Shown here piece after piece: positions 13,671 through 26,063 of a stretch of 64,000 bases of DNA. This stretch comes from Dendrophyllia cribrosa. Taxonomy: Eukaryota > Cnidaria > Anthozoa > Scleractinia > Dendrophylliidae. The notes beneath the pieces are model-generated. The model made no database searches. It was given only the letters and a program-made list of their open reading frames with translations, and had not been told where the DNA came from. Both the position numbers and the translations under genes were made by a program. Position 1 is the stretch's first letter. The number at the start of each line of letters is the position of its first letter. The stretch lies in the NCBI GenBank assembly GCA_024195265.1, contig JAJLRJ010000001.1, forward strand, positions 6,947,857 through 7,011,856, written 5' to 3'.

Positions 13671-13996
13671 TGCCGGAACTCCAAGAACAACTTAAATGCT
13701 TGAACATTGACGAGAGTTATACACCAGATGTAGTTAAATCCATGTTTTGCGACGCTGAGGTCCTCCATCATCGGAAGATTCGACCGATTCAGTATCACAC
13801 GCTTCAACATGCCTTGCAAATCAATTTCTGCAAATACTACTCAATGGTTCTATCTCAAGTGGAAATGTTAAAAACTCTCATTGGTACTTTCTTATCGAAG
13901 TTGACTGTTCACAATCTCCTATTTTCCCGTGTGTTCATCGAGTCCGATGGTTCAGTTCGTTTAACCTCCAAAATGAATGACGTCACTGTGCGCTGA
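13670..13996 (+). other. Orphan open frame of about 108 codons
   Basis: An open frame from the ATG at 13670 (MPELQEQLKCLNIDESY...) runs to the stop at 13996. It reads more protein-like than its surroundings, but no domain is recognised, no splice partners were found, and it directly abuts a 35-G tract. It may be a decayed exon or chance. Confidence 0.2.
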
Positions 13997-14279
13997 CCTG
14001 GCAACAGAACAAAATCTCCTCAGGGGCACGGAGAGAGTGAAGAGCAGAATTCTTTTGTACTCTCCGTAGTTCAATTTCGCGCCTTTGCATTCAACGATCG
14101 AACGTACTCGATGAACACACGGGAAAATAATGGACTGTGAACGTACTTTTAAGGAATATAACTAAAGAACTAAACAAGTCGATTTCCATTGCCAATAAGG
14201 CGGACCTTGGAAATGGCCGGTGAATAATAGAGATTATACACTAAATACCATTTGGTTGTCAGTTTTACTAAGGTTGTGT

Positions 14280-14780
14280 TCCTTTTAGATAATCTAAGTC
14301 CGGATGTTGCGATCGAAAATTCGATTTTGCGTTCCATTTAGGGACAAACCAATCTTAGATTGAAATCTGAACGATCCACGGACAGAGGTGGATCGACCAG
14401 ATTGGTATCTGAATCCGGTTTAGCGAACTATCTCAGTTTCGGATCAATAGCACGTGGTAATCTTGGACGCGATCCATTCGACCAAAATTTTCAGAAATTC
14501 CGGTTCAGAATCGAAAGGATCGGAAATTTTCCGAGAAAAGTCTTCAGAAATTTCGAAAACTGTTGCACCACCAAAATTTCCGAATTTCCAAAGATTCTGG
14601 GAAGGAAACCAAAGGGAATGGAAATTTTCGTGACGAATGTTTCGCAAATTTAGGAATACCTCGCGAGGTCGTCCTTTTTTCCCGAAAATTCAGGTAAAGC
14701 CAAAAATCATTGTTTCATTTACCGCCGAAATTTTCAGAAATTCTCATCGGAATTTTAGGTCGAATGGATCGCGCCCCTTG
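14280..14780. repeat. Inverted-repeat block, probable MITE
   Basis: The sequence CGCGATCCATTCGACC near 14468 recurs as its complement near 14757-14773, flanking internal AAATTTTCAGAAATT-type motifs in both orientations. A separate hairpin (GATCCAC...GTGGATC) lies near 14370-14395. No clear target duplication was seen and the edges are approximate. Confidence 0.45.
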
Positions 14781-15479
14781 TCTTGAGACCCATAAACGGT
14801 TGGTCGGTCACACCCTGTCGCCTTGGGGAATGTTCTTGTCCTTTTTACCAAACAAGGTCGCAATCTAACGACCTAGAACATGTAGATAACTAGTTGTTTT
14901 TTCAACTTAACATATTAACATATGCCAGACAAACGCGTGCGTTTACATAAAACTAACTAAGATATCCAACCGCAGTTTTAATTAGCCATTCTGCCATTTT
15001 TCGTATAAATTCTGATTTTTTCCAAAGGAAGTAAGTGAAATTTAGTATAAGATTCATTGCTGATCTAAAAACCAAACCGGCAAAAAATTGTTGAAAAAAA
15101 GGAGTTGCTCCGAGAAAGCCGGAATTACAAGTTCAGCAAATTCACATGGTGGGGAAAAAAATCGTTACTCTAGCAAGTGGCAATATTGTCCAATTTTATT
15201 TACCAAACTGACGTGGCTTTTTGTGGAAACAATCTGAAAGAACAATGAAAGATAGTAGATAGTGACAGGCAGTCATAGTAATTCCTTTGTATTTTAATTC
15301 ATCGGGACTCTACAATGGAAAAGACAAAATTAATTGAATACGTACTTATATACCTACTGTAAATAGCTACCTTGCAACCATTTTTTGAATTGCCTTTAAA
15401 AACGCTGACTCCTTCGTGATGTATTCACATTTGACCGATTAAAGGGGACACCATCCGGCTGATGTATCGTGTTTTCATG

Positions 15480-16890
15480 ACCATGCGGGAACTTGCCTTT
15501 AGAGCTTGCTTTATTGTCTTGAAATATGAAGACTTAAGCGACGAAATGAGGGCTACAAAAATTTCTACACGAATATAATGGCAATTTGGATTTCTTGATC
15601 GCCTGTCGTGAGCGAAATCAAATTTGATGAACTATAATCCACTTCCATCCTTTGCAAGCTTCCATTTAGTTTCACATCCAATCTGAAGTAAATCTCTGTG
15701 TGACGTGCCTTATAAAACTGAACGAGCCTTTTTTCGACATATATATATCAAACTATAAGGAAATGGCTTTGAATTTAGCCATTATGTCAGTTTAAGGTAA
15801 ATTTTTCTAACAAAATTCAAAGCGAAGCATATATTTTTTCGCTGCACGTGGTCTCATCGTTGACAATGGAAGGTTGCTGGTAAGCGGGTCAACACGAGGG
15901 GGCCTTGGCTAGCTTTTGTAAACATTGCTTTCCAGGTATTATTTGTTAAATAAATTAAACCCTGTATGTAAGAAATAATGGCTTTTTCATGCTTGTTAAA
16001 CGTTTGTTTTTTTCGCGTCTTCTCACCACAATTAAAACATTGGTAGGAGGTAAACCTAACAAATAAGTCACCAGTTTCATTGACATAATTAACCACCTGA
16101 AATTATTTTCCTTTATTCTTGGAAAAGAAACTTAAAAAAATAGCGATTGTTCGATTGTTTTTGTTATTTTTCTACAAGCTTTATTCAAGTCAAAGAAGCC
16201 TATAATTGAAATTTTGTATGTTCTTAATTCTTGATTGATATAAGTGGATGAGTAACGTTCTCCACAAGTTTTACTAGTTATAGCTATAAAGCCCCATTAT
16301 TACTCTCCCGTTGACGTTTATAAGTCGATTTTACGGTCTCTTGGATTAAGGGAGGGGTTGACTAGGTTTACGGATTGGCGGATTTGTAAACAACTTTGCG
16401 CGGATTCAGAGGAAAATTCTGACGGATTTGTGGATACTGCAAATGGCCGAGCGGATTGCAGTTTTATTCATTTTTGAGGCCCGGATTACAGTTTTTGCTT
16501 CTTATAAAGTTCTGATATGGTATCTTAACCCTCTTCGGACATGTTGATTTTTTCATATTTTCGTCACGGCTGAGATTACGTGAGGTTATCCTATGCTGTT
16601 CCTTTAATATTTAACTGCGCTGTTACTTATCACCCGCAATGCGTGGGACACTGTCCCGACTTGAAATATCGTGTTTTCATAATTATCAGACCGGGAGCTT
16701 GCTACAAGTTTGCATTTTTGTCTAAAATAGAAGTAAAAATCGCCAAAAGTAATACACGCAAAGAGAAATGAACTAGACAGACAAAATAACGACTAAAAAC
16801 TCAAAATTCCACCAGAATGGAAACTTTGATTTCTTGACCGCCTGACACGAAATCAAATCTGATGAATTGTAATCCACTTCCATCCTCGTA
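15480..16890. repeat. Two diverged direct copies of a dispersed repeat
   Basis: About 70 nt around 15590-15660 (TTCTTGATCGCCTG, then CTATAATCCACTTCCATCC) recurs in the same orientation around 16820-16890 with roughly 85% identity by eye. The family is unknown. The rest of 13997-19432 shows no convincing gene. Confidence 0.45.
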
Positions 16891-19432
16891 ATCCTACACT
16901 TTTTCTCCAAACTACTAATTCTGTTTTGCTCTACAGAATCTTATTTTCCAATTTAGTTGTATATTTGGCGGCATTTGGCGATATAACTTGGAAACAAATT
17001 AAGCAACATTTTTGCTTAAAGAACAATCTCATACCATCAATTGCAAGGTCTCAAGTCATGACATTTTTTGGGGGATCGACGGATTCGGCCATTTAAATTT
17101 AACGAATTGGCGCATTTTCATACCCCTATTCACACTCTTATAGTTTTGTCAGTTGACTTCGTGTCTTTAGGTTTCTGGCCGTAAGCGACCATGTGTAAAT
17201 TTTATCGCGAAACACTGTCCAAAGTTGCATTCAAATTGTGACTCTGTACTGATAAGGAGAAGCCAGGCTTTTCTCGCGCTCTCATCAAAGCGTGCCGCGA
17301 AAGACCAGGGTAAAGTTGGTTATGCCATGTTGAGTGTTGAAAAAGGCCATTCAACATGCTGAACCGGGTTTTAAATGTATATAGAGACAGGCTCTATCCA
17401 GTTCAACAAGTTACAACTTGTTGAACGACAACAGCCAATCGTTTCAAAATATTGTATTAATAAATTTACAACAACTTTACTATTAAACAGTCCAACCTCT
17501 ATTTAGCGGCCAGCTTTCAGGGTGTAGAAAATATATATAGTCATACTGTAAACAACACGAGCACGGAAAATCACATATTGAATGGATAAGGGTTTTAAGA
17601 GGTTGGTCGCACACCTTCATCAAAAATCTTAAGAGGCACTAACCCCCCCACCCCCCTTCCATCCCCAACTCTCACCCCTCTAGCCTCGGATGAAAAGCTT
17701 TTTTATTCTAGACTCTCTCGTAACACATTTACTTAAAGAAAAACTTCTCATTGATTGCCTTATAGTTTAAAAATATTCAGTTGGTGGTGAAAAACATTGA
17801 CTCAAATGTGACTTGGATACTAGCAATTTTGGCCACTAGAAACACTGGAAAATATCACCCCAAATTCATAACATCTAGGATTAATTTCTAAGGTGATGTT
17901 CATAATGGCCAAATCCATACATATTTCGTTGTTTACTTTTTATGTGAAGAAACCGGTTTTTCCACAGTTTGTGTAGGCTTCTACACAGCGCTTCTCCCCA
18001 CTAATTAATGCACTAAATATCGAGCGCGGGGAAAATGCATTGCGTGACGACCCAAATAAAGTACAGTTTATGCAAATGAGGCGCAAAAACCGCAAACAAC
18101 TGATTCCATTTGTAACAGTTATTCGTCCACAGATAATCCGAGAAGCCAAGAGCTTGAGCAGCTTGAGTAGTTTTTGTTAAGAAAGAAAACGCTTAACTCG
18201 GTTGCAATAGCTTATTCCTTGCTGTTTTGTGCCGGTGAACTGAAAACAACTATCGCAAGCTCTTGGCTTGTAGGTCTTGTAGGGTTCAGCTTTATGTGCT
18301 TATTTACAGGCTTTTATAATTAAGCGACTTCAAATTGGTTCATCGATTATTCAATGACACATGCAGTTTGGAGACAGACATGATAAATTCCCGGATAAAT
18401 TAAACCACTGATTAAACACAGGGCGATCTTCTTGGCCGCTAAAACCTCTCTTGGTTTTAAATTTTCTACGCTACGTACAAGGACAGACTGAATTCTTACC
18501 TATCGTCGCTGGTCAGTGGCAAGTTATATCCTTCCTTGGGTCAAGATAATTGTTTCAATGGCTTCAATTTAAGTCCACGTCGAACACTGATTCAAACATG
18601 GCGCGATTCGACGCGACTGACAGATCACTGAGTGGGAGAGAGAGAGAGAACAATTACAATCCCCAGGGGATAGCAGTTGTACATCGAAAACTACTCGCCC
18701 TACCTCCGAACGGGAGACATCTTAGTGCGAAAATTGTGATAATAGTGAGTCAAGTGGGAAGGCAGTAAATTAAGCGATATGCTTATCAAAAAATCTTTGG
18801 CAGTCCCTCAGGCAGGGAAGGTAATGCAGTAAGCTGACATGGCCGCAGACAAGAGAACAGATGCAGTTGCAGATCCGGGAGGGCGGGGACCCGGGATCCC
18901 ACCCACATTCATCATGTTTTGCAAAGAAATAAGGCTCAACAAGCCGAAAAGAATTTTATTCTGAACCATGTTGACCATAAAAGTTTTGGCTTTACAAAAA
19001 GTTACTTAAATCGCTGTCAAATTCTCCAGAGAATATTACATAAATTATTTTACATTTCGTCGCGCCGATTTATGTCGGGCCTGTACTTCGTCCCACCTCG
19101 ACTAACCCCCGATGGGTCTTCGAGGATGTTACTTTGCCGGCTAAATTGTGAACCATGTTTGTACCCGTTTTAAAGTGGCGTGAGACCCTCCAAAAGTAAT
19201 TGACCTTTAACTCAACCGCGCTTGTTTTAATTTAGAAGTGAAAATAAAACTGATTAATTCAAAGTGCGTCATGATGCCTACTCCACGAATAGTGGACTTC
19301 TTTAACGGGAACTGAATTAATTCCTGTGTGGAGGATATTCCACGCAAATATATCGGCCAGCTTTCCCAACACTCTTGCCGTTACTTCAGTGTCAAAGAAG
19401 TAATCCATTCTCTTTGAGAACAAGGGTATAGA
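16891..19432. other. Intergenic DNA, no gene recognised
   Basis: AT-rich. It contains a 26-nt perfect palindrome at 17401-17426 (GTTCAACAAGTT, 2-nt centre, complement) and a 14-nt inverted repeat around the AAGCCAAGAGCTTG segment near 18145 and 18257. Open frames at 17940-18149, 18550-18768 and 18919-19173 have no recognisable features. Confidence 0.45.
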
Positions 19433-20569
19433 TCAATTCTTCACCCGATACAAAAACTGTAACAAAAGCTTGTGAAAGGTGGGAGGGTGATCCACGTAAC
19501 AAGCATGTGTTGTATTTTTTACCATGAAAATCTTACGGTTGGGAACGTAAAACAGACTATCCAACGACGACGATTTTAGCATTGTGTCGTCCTTCTCGCC
19601 AAACATAACCAACAGCGGAACAGCCAATTTTTTATAATCACTGGTTGAATAGTGCGATGTATCAGATGGTGCAATGGCTACTAACCCACGGAGAACATGT
19701 GGGTACGCCATTACCAACGGCATGGCAAATTCCCCGCCTTTTCCTGGGGAAACTAAAACCGGTAGATGAAGCTTTAATGCAGCGAGTAAGTTTGTCATGT
19801 AACCCAAGATTTCATCTCGCGAATAGGGTATATTTACATCTTTTGAATTGCCATGACCTGGCAAGTCTACAGCCAGAGCTCGATATCCCAGTTCGGCTAA
19901 GATTTCAAATGTTCCAATGTTGATCCAGATCGCGGAGGTAAGTCCACTGCCGTGCAGAAATAAGACTGTAAACTTTTCATTGGAACTGTCACTCGGTCGG
20001 GCCTCTCTGTAGAATGTCATCCTTGCGTTTTCCAGTACACCCTCGTCGTAAGCGATCGTGTCCGCTTTTGCGTGCAGGGCGTTCATCATTTCAACGTTTG
20101 GGCGAGTATTAAAGAGTGTGATGTGTCCTGTTTCATGGTCTGAAGGCTTCCCTTTTAAATCGGTGTCTTGCTTAATAGTTGCGCCTGGAGACGATTTATC
20201 CTCTAAGACACTGGATTCTTGCTCTCTATTTGCTTTCCAAGGTTGATCTTCCACAAGTACATCGGAGTCCATGATTTTCTCACCATGTGCAATGTTATTT
20301 GCATCGTTCTTCGATTCACTTTCATCTTTAATAGTCTTCTGATCCGGAATGGTATATTTAGCTGGTTTAGGCGTTTGTGTTTTACTGTAATCGCTACCCA
20401 TTTGATCATAATACTTATCCACCAATGAACTAACTTTGCTTTTGATCTCCACCATAGGATTTTGCCCAGTGTTGACGTAATACCAAGCAAAGATTACAAT
20501 TAAAGCAGCGAAGAATATTGCTAGTACAATTTTTAGTTTCATCTTGGTTCCGCGTCTAAATAAGCACAT
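19433..20569 (-). CDS. ABHD14-like membrane-anchored alpha/beta hydrolase, nucleophile Ser missing
   Basis: 378 residues from one uninterrupted exon. A basic N terminus precedes one hydrophobic segment (about 11-31), so a type II signal-anchor is likely. Residues 35-180 are a hydrophilic, charged linker. The alpha/beta-hydrolase domain is about 180-378: LFLHGSG (203-209, oxyanion turn), the YRALAVDLPGHGNS block (229-242), the nucleophile elbow VSPGKGG (273-279), acid D327 in FGEKD, and histidine H355 in THACYVDHPP. The HACY and DLPG blocks match ABHD14A/B. In that family the elbow reads SPSLSG with the middle Ser as nucleophile; here that position is Gly276 (codon GGA, 19742-19744). Catalysis by the usual mechanism would be lost while Asp and His remain. 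Mammalian ABHD14 genes have introns, so the single exon suggests a retrocopy or intron loss. An alternative start is Met10 (20542), which has a better context and would leave the anchor intact. Confidence 0.88.
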   Translation of the reverse strand: MCLFRRGTKMKLKIVLAIFFAALIVIFAWYYVNTGQNPMVEIKSKVSSLVDKYYDQMGSDYSKTQTPKPAKYTIPDQKTIKDESESKNDANNIAHGEKIMDSDVLVEDQPWKANREQESSVLEDKSSPGATIKQDTDLKGKPSDHETGHITLFNTRPNVEMMNALHAKADTIAYDEGVLENARMTFYREARPSDSSNEKFTVLFLHGSGLTSAIWINIGTFEILAELGYRALAVDLPGHGNSKDVNIPYSRDEILGYMTNLLAALKLHLPVLVSPGKGGEFAMPLVMAYPHVLRGLVAIAPSDTSHYSTSDYKKLAVPLLVMFGEKDDTMLKSSSLDSLFYVPNRKIFMVKNTTHACYVDHPPTFHKLLLQFLYRVKN

Positions 20570-21476
20570 TATTTCTCTTTTTCCGGGTTACGTTCAAAAT
20601 CTAATTATTCCTTCAGTAATGGCGAGTTTTACACGTGAAATTCTGTTGCTAGGATACCCCACTTGTACGGATAGAATTTGTCTGGGTGTAAAATATAAAA
20701 AAATAATGTAAGAGTCTTTAGAGAGAATTCTGGTCGAGATTAAATGGTTTTCAAACCCATTAAAATTGTAAATTTTAGAAAACGCAAATCCGTAGATTAT
20801 TAGTTTTTGGAAAATTAGCATTGTTACCTGACAATATTTCGATATAACTTTCAGGGAAACTGCTACTGAATTATGTTAGAATCGTGCATTTAAAAGTAAT
20901 AATTATTTTTCAGTTCACACACTCATATTTACTTTGAAAGAAAACGAAGAAAGACCGTTTATTAAAACCTTCTTGCAGTTACATACATACAGAGCTTGTT
21001 TAATGGTGACATTGGCTTAGCTAGCCGGTTTCGCCCCTTTCGCAGCGGGAGAGTTGCTTAGATCGGACATATCGAATTTCATTATAAAGGTTTCATAACA
21101 AGATTCCCTGTTGCTAAGCAAAAAGCGAAGCCGCTGTATCCCGGTAGTCTCGTTTCTAGATCAATTTGTTTCGTTCCCCCCCCCCCCCCCCCCCTACACA
21201 GACAAGAAGAAGGCGAGAAATGGTCACCAAGTGTTGTCTGAAAATCTAGTGATCCTAGATACTATACTCCGCATGCATGATGAGCTATAGAGGCCAGTGG
21301 ATCGGGATAATGTCCGTTAAACATCCTTTTACTTCCAAGGGTGCCCAAAATTCTTCAGTTTATGAACGATATCAAACTGTATCCGCAACTAGCACGGTAA
21401 CGTCTCGGAGGTCACGAACAGTAACCGGAAGTTCTTGCTCCTAATCTCAGATAGGAAACTACTTTTTATAAGAAAC
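20570..21476. other. Short intergenic stretch between two - strand genes
   Basis: Upstream region of the ABHD14-like gene and downstream region of the large thioredoxin gene. It includes a 19-C homopolymer at 21176-21194. No further gene seen. Confidence 0.5.
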
Positions 21477-21482
21477 TTTATT
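21477..21482 (-). terminator. Poly(A) signal of the seven-domain thioredoxin gene
   Basis: On the - strand AATAAA occurs 36 nt after the TAA stop at 21518-21520. This implies a very short 3' UTR. Confidence 0.7.
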
Positions 21483-21517
21483 AAAATTGTGTGTAAAACG
21501 CGACTCGTTGTTCTGAT

Positions 21518-24500
21518 TTATAATTCGTCCTTTGGTCTTGTCATCGTCTTGACTTTATCTAAAGCTTTCTGCATGGACCTCACAACTATGAAAAGAAGAA
21601 ATCGAAATATGATATAAGATAGGTGATTTTAACTAATGAAACATGAAGGCTAGTGCAAGCTACACATACTTGATGTTAAAATTGTGCAAAATCATAAGGT
21701 TATAGAGCATGCATCATTCTGGAATTTAAGGCCAACGTTGAAATGAAGAGTTTGAAAGGGCAAACCAAACCATTCAATATATGGAGCGAGTTGCAAAAAA
21801 AATACGTCGTACTTAAGATATTAAAATAGTGGATTTGATTGGGCTGAACATCTACAAACATTCCTCGTTCTAAAAATATGAAAAGCGAAGTCATTATGGT
21901 CTTGGTATTTCTTCTAATTGGTCAAAAGAGGCGTGATTGCTATAACTAGTTAAAACACTAACGCAAAATCGATAAAAACATATAATTTTATACACTTTTC
22001 ATCGATTAGTTGTTTTTCACGGCAATACCTCACCTGCAGTTGCTTCCCAATAATAATACTTGCTTTCCTTATAAACTGTACCCGCATTAGAAATCTTCTC
22101 CATTACGTCACCTAAAGGATCTGATTTTCAAAATTTAAAGAATTGATTAGTTTATTTTGCAGCTTTAACCCCAGAGGGAGGAAAACCAAAATACCTAGGC
22201 CTGAAGAAAAACTCTCGGAGCAAGGACGAGAACCAAAAACAAATTCAACAAATATATGGCGTAAGTAAATTCTGAGAATTGAATCCAGGGGCCGTATTCA
22301 CGAAATCCTACCTAAGATATATCTTAAGATATAACTTAAGAGAAAATTTAGGAGCTTCCTAAGATATGTCCTAAGTGCTATTCACGAACGATATCTTATG
22401 ACCATCCTAAGGTAAGCGCAACTTAGCAGTCTCCTAAGTTTAATGGTCGCGGGCAGTTATCGATTAGTAAAAGTAAACCAATCAGAGACAGTTTATATAG
22501 CGCGATCTTATGAATAATAAGTTATGAAAATTACATGAATGAATATTTTGTATTATTTTGTATATAAATTGTTGTTGTAATCACAATGACGATACAATAA
22601 TCTTTATTTCATCTCGAATTTAAGATAGCAAAACCGTGATAATATCTTCGTTCATGGTCAGTAGCGAAAGCAACAAACAAATCCATCATCATTTTAATAG
22701 GGTCTACTTCGATATTTCTTGTACAAGGGCTTATTTTCACGAAAAACGGAAATATAACTCCGCAAAGAGAAAGAAATGTGGAACCCGTTAATGACACGAA
22801 GGCCTATATAAAACTAACCGTGTTGTTTGTGATATCACTAAAAATATATATTTAATTTTTCTTAGCAATATAATGCTTTAAAATAATATTGAAATTTAAA
22901 TTTAAGTCTGAATGCCGGAAAAGAACTGACAAAGACTGACTGTCTTTGTCAGTTCTTTTCCGGCATTCAGACTTAAATTTAAATTTCAATATTATCATTA
23001 ACCGTGAGTGCCACGCAGCAAAAAACATTTTAATTAATGCTTTAAAATGTTTATCTAATCGGTAACTATTGTGATACACAATAATCACGCTGAAAATCGA
23101 CGTAAAACTCGTTAACAATCGAATTTAGCCTCCGTCAAGACATGTTTTAATAAGTTAGGAGGTCAATTTTGACCTCCTAAATTTAGGAGAAAAATTAAGA
23201 CATATCTTAAGTTAGGAGGTCTTCGTGAATACCAGTTAAGACATGTCTTAAAAATTCAGGAGGTCCTAAGTTTAGAAGAAAAAATAAGACATGTCTTAAA
23301 ATAGGAGGTCTTCGTGAATACCAGTTAACTCCTAAGTTATATCTTAGGAGGCTCTTTGGACTTAGGATGCTTTCGTGAATACGGCCCCAGGGCCACATTG
23401 TGGGAGGCTGCACCATCCCTGCCCCTCCAACGTAAGAAAAATTATGAAATATCGTCATTGTTTCACTTAATGTCGTCACTCTTCTTGTGACAAAATACTC
23501 CGATTTTGTCTTCACGAAGCGAGGTTAATAAATTTGTCGTGCCTTGGGAGCTAAGCCGGGCGAATTCGAGCAAAAAATATATTTATATACTTGAAGATGT
23601 CGTGCAGTAGCCTGGCAACAGCGCAACAAAGCTTGAATGACGGTACTACTTCATGTAAGCCTATATAGGAGCATGGTAAACAAAGATGGCGGACGGTTAA
23701 TGGTACGCGAACCATCGAAAGGACCTTTTACCAACGTTTTTAGTTTCAAAGAAGACGAAGTGGAATGGCGAAAAGCCTCATACGCAAATCGAGACGCCAC
23801 CAAAGTTTCGACCCACGGTGCACCCTCCCCCGAGCTTCGCGAGATTCTGCGAGATACGTATTTCTAGTTTAGTTATCCCGCGGGGTCTCCGCGTTGCCAT
23901 TTTGAACAGAGAGGAGGCTCTGGGGACTAGGTTGTATACTTGCTATATAAATTAAAGCAACCTGAAATACCAACCCATGAACATGATTCTTGGAATATAA
24001 GCTCCATCGATGTCAAACTTCTTGGAGTGAAGATCAAATTCATCCTGCAAGAAAAGATATATATATATATATATAGAGGTTATTCAGCGTGAAGTTGTGT
24101 AATACGGCTGAGAAGGCTCAAAAAAATTAAAACTGACTAGTTTAGGCGAGAAAAAATAAAAACTGACGAGTAAAAATGCCAAGCCGTATTACACAACATT
24201 TCGCGGAATACATTTTTTACTATACGACACTAATCTTCTCCTAAAACTAAGTTTTTAAAACTGTTTTTCCTAGCGCGCGGTCAGAAGAGTGTAATAACGT
24301 GTCATATTTGCACTCGTTTTGATACATATTTGCACTCTAGAATTCCATGTCGAATAATAAAACAACATATTCAGCAGATTTCAGTTACACTTTGGCTGTA
24401 TTGATCGACTTGATCATCTAGCTTACATCACACTGTAAAACTTTGCATGATTGATTGATTTTAATAATATATTTTCATTACGGATGTCAGTATTTGTGTT

Positions 24501-26021
24501 GTAAGAACTCATAGTAGCATCAAGAACTGATTGCTATGTATTTCTAATTTTGTACTAAATTAGCCATGCGCGGTTAAGTCATTTTGTTATGCCTGTTGCA
24601 AACTACTGCGGGAAAGACTTTACTGCATTGGCTACATCGGCCGGAATATTGCGCCGTAATCACTTTCTGTGGTGAATTTCGTGGAAATTTTAGCCTGTGA
24701 ACAGGCTCTCTGGTGGGATAGGGCGAAAAAAAAAACGGCGAACGGGGAGGGGAAAGGGGTCTCCCCAGTTTTCCCGCGGCTCGCTTCGCTCGCCGACTTT
24801 CTTTTCGCGGATATCTACTTTCGTCATACCCCCACAAGGAGGCCTGTTCACAGGCTATGGAAATTTACGCTTGAATGCTTGCAACCATAAGATCACGCGT
24901 ATGAACAATGAAGCATTTCAAAACAAAAACAAACGACCGCAACGTCTTTTGGGGAAAGGTGGGCCTGTAATAAGTGCCCCCTTTCTAATTAGCACACTCT
25001 CCCTCTTCTCCCTTGAGTATTGTTTTTAGCGCCTCTTGTACCGACAGTTATTTCAAGCACACTCCTCTCTTTGAAGACTTGAGGTATAATAGCCAATTAT
25101 ATTCTGACTGTTCAAACCATACTCTGAAATGTCAGCCACGTTCTCGCCCTACCCCCTGTGGGTGAACCATTGGTACTGTTGTTCTGACTATACGAATTGT
25201 ACATGTTCTGTTATTGTTTTTGTCAAGTGCCCCCCTTGAGCTCACCAAAAGTCAATAAACGCCCCGGGCGCTAAATCGAATCATTACGGTCTTAAATTTG
25301 TTACTTTTATAAAGTTCAAAACGGTGCTACTCTTTATTGCACATGGTTACACCATAAAACCTAACTACGACATAATTGTGTTCATCAAGGCTGATGGAAA
25401 GGGAAAGCTAATTGGAGTACATAAAAGAGAATCTATGAGTAGATTTTAACCAACCTCCACATTAACCATGACAAAGTCTTTGCTGAGCTCCTTTATCTTC
25501 TCAGATGCAACAAATTTGGGTTTGAAAGCTTAAAAAAAAAACATTCTGAACTGATTATCATTTTAAGAAATTCATGAATAAAAGCATACTGCCTTGAACA
25601 AACTAAGCATTAAGTTACACAAGTTGTGGCCAAGGCGGGAGAGAAGGTCGAGCAGCAGAATGTTTACTTGGGGTCTGCCGCCGCAGTTGTCAGTTATACA
25701 TATTGCTGTTGTAAATAACTTATATGAATTTTAAAATTCATTGTCAAATCTGACTACTACTACTAACTATTTCTTTTAGCCCCGAAGAAGGTATGTCTTG
25801 CAATTAAACGGAAATATCGAGCAAATTTGTAACCGTGATTTCAATTTTCTATATATATTCAAGGTTTCATTGATATTATGTCGTTTTCTTTTTCGTCGCG
25901 TTGTCATTGGCATTGGAATGTCTCCCGTCTATTGTTAAAAAAGTAAAGTATCTGAAATACTGATTTATTGATCCAAGTCTGCAAAGGCACTCCTCATCGG
26001 TTTGTTGCAGTGGTTTTGCTT

Positions 26022-26063
<42 letters not shown>

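Noticed and set aside
22609..23515. Small open frames between exons 40 and 41
   Set aside because: They fall mostly inside the foldback element and its palindrome; the true downstream exons (22034-22120 and 21518-21585) are elsewhere.
24574..25029. Three overlapping open frames of 73-110 codons
   Set aside because: They overlap the MULE-like MITE and its flanks on both strands.
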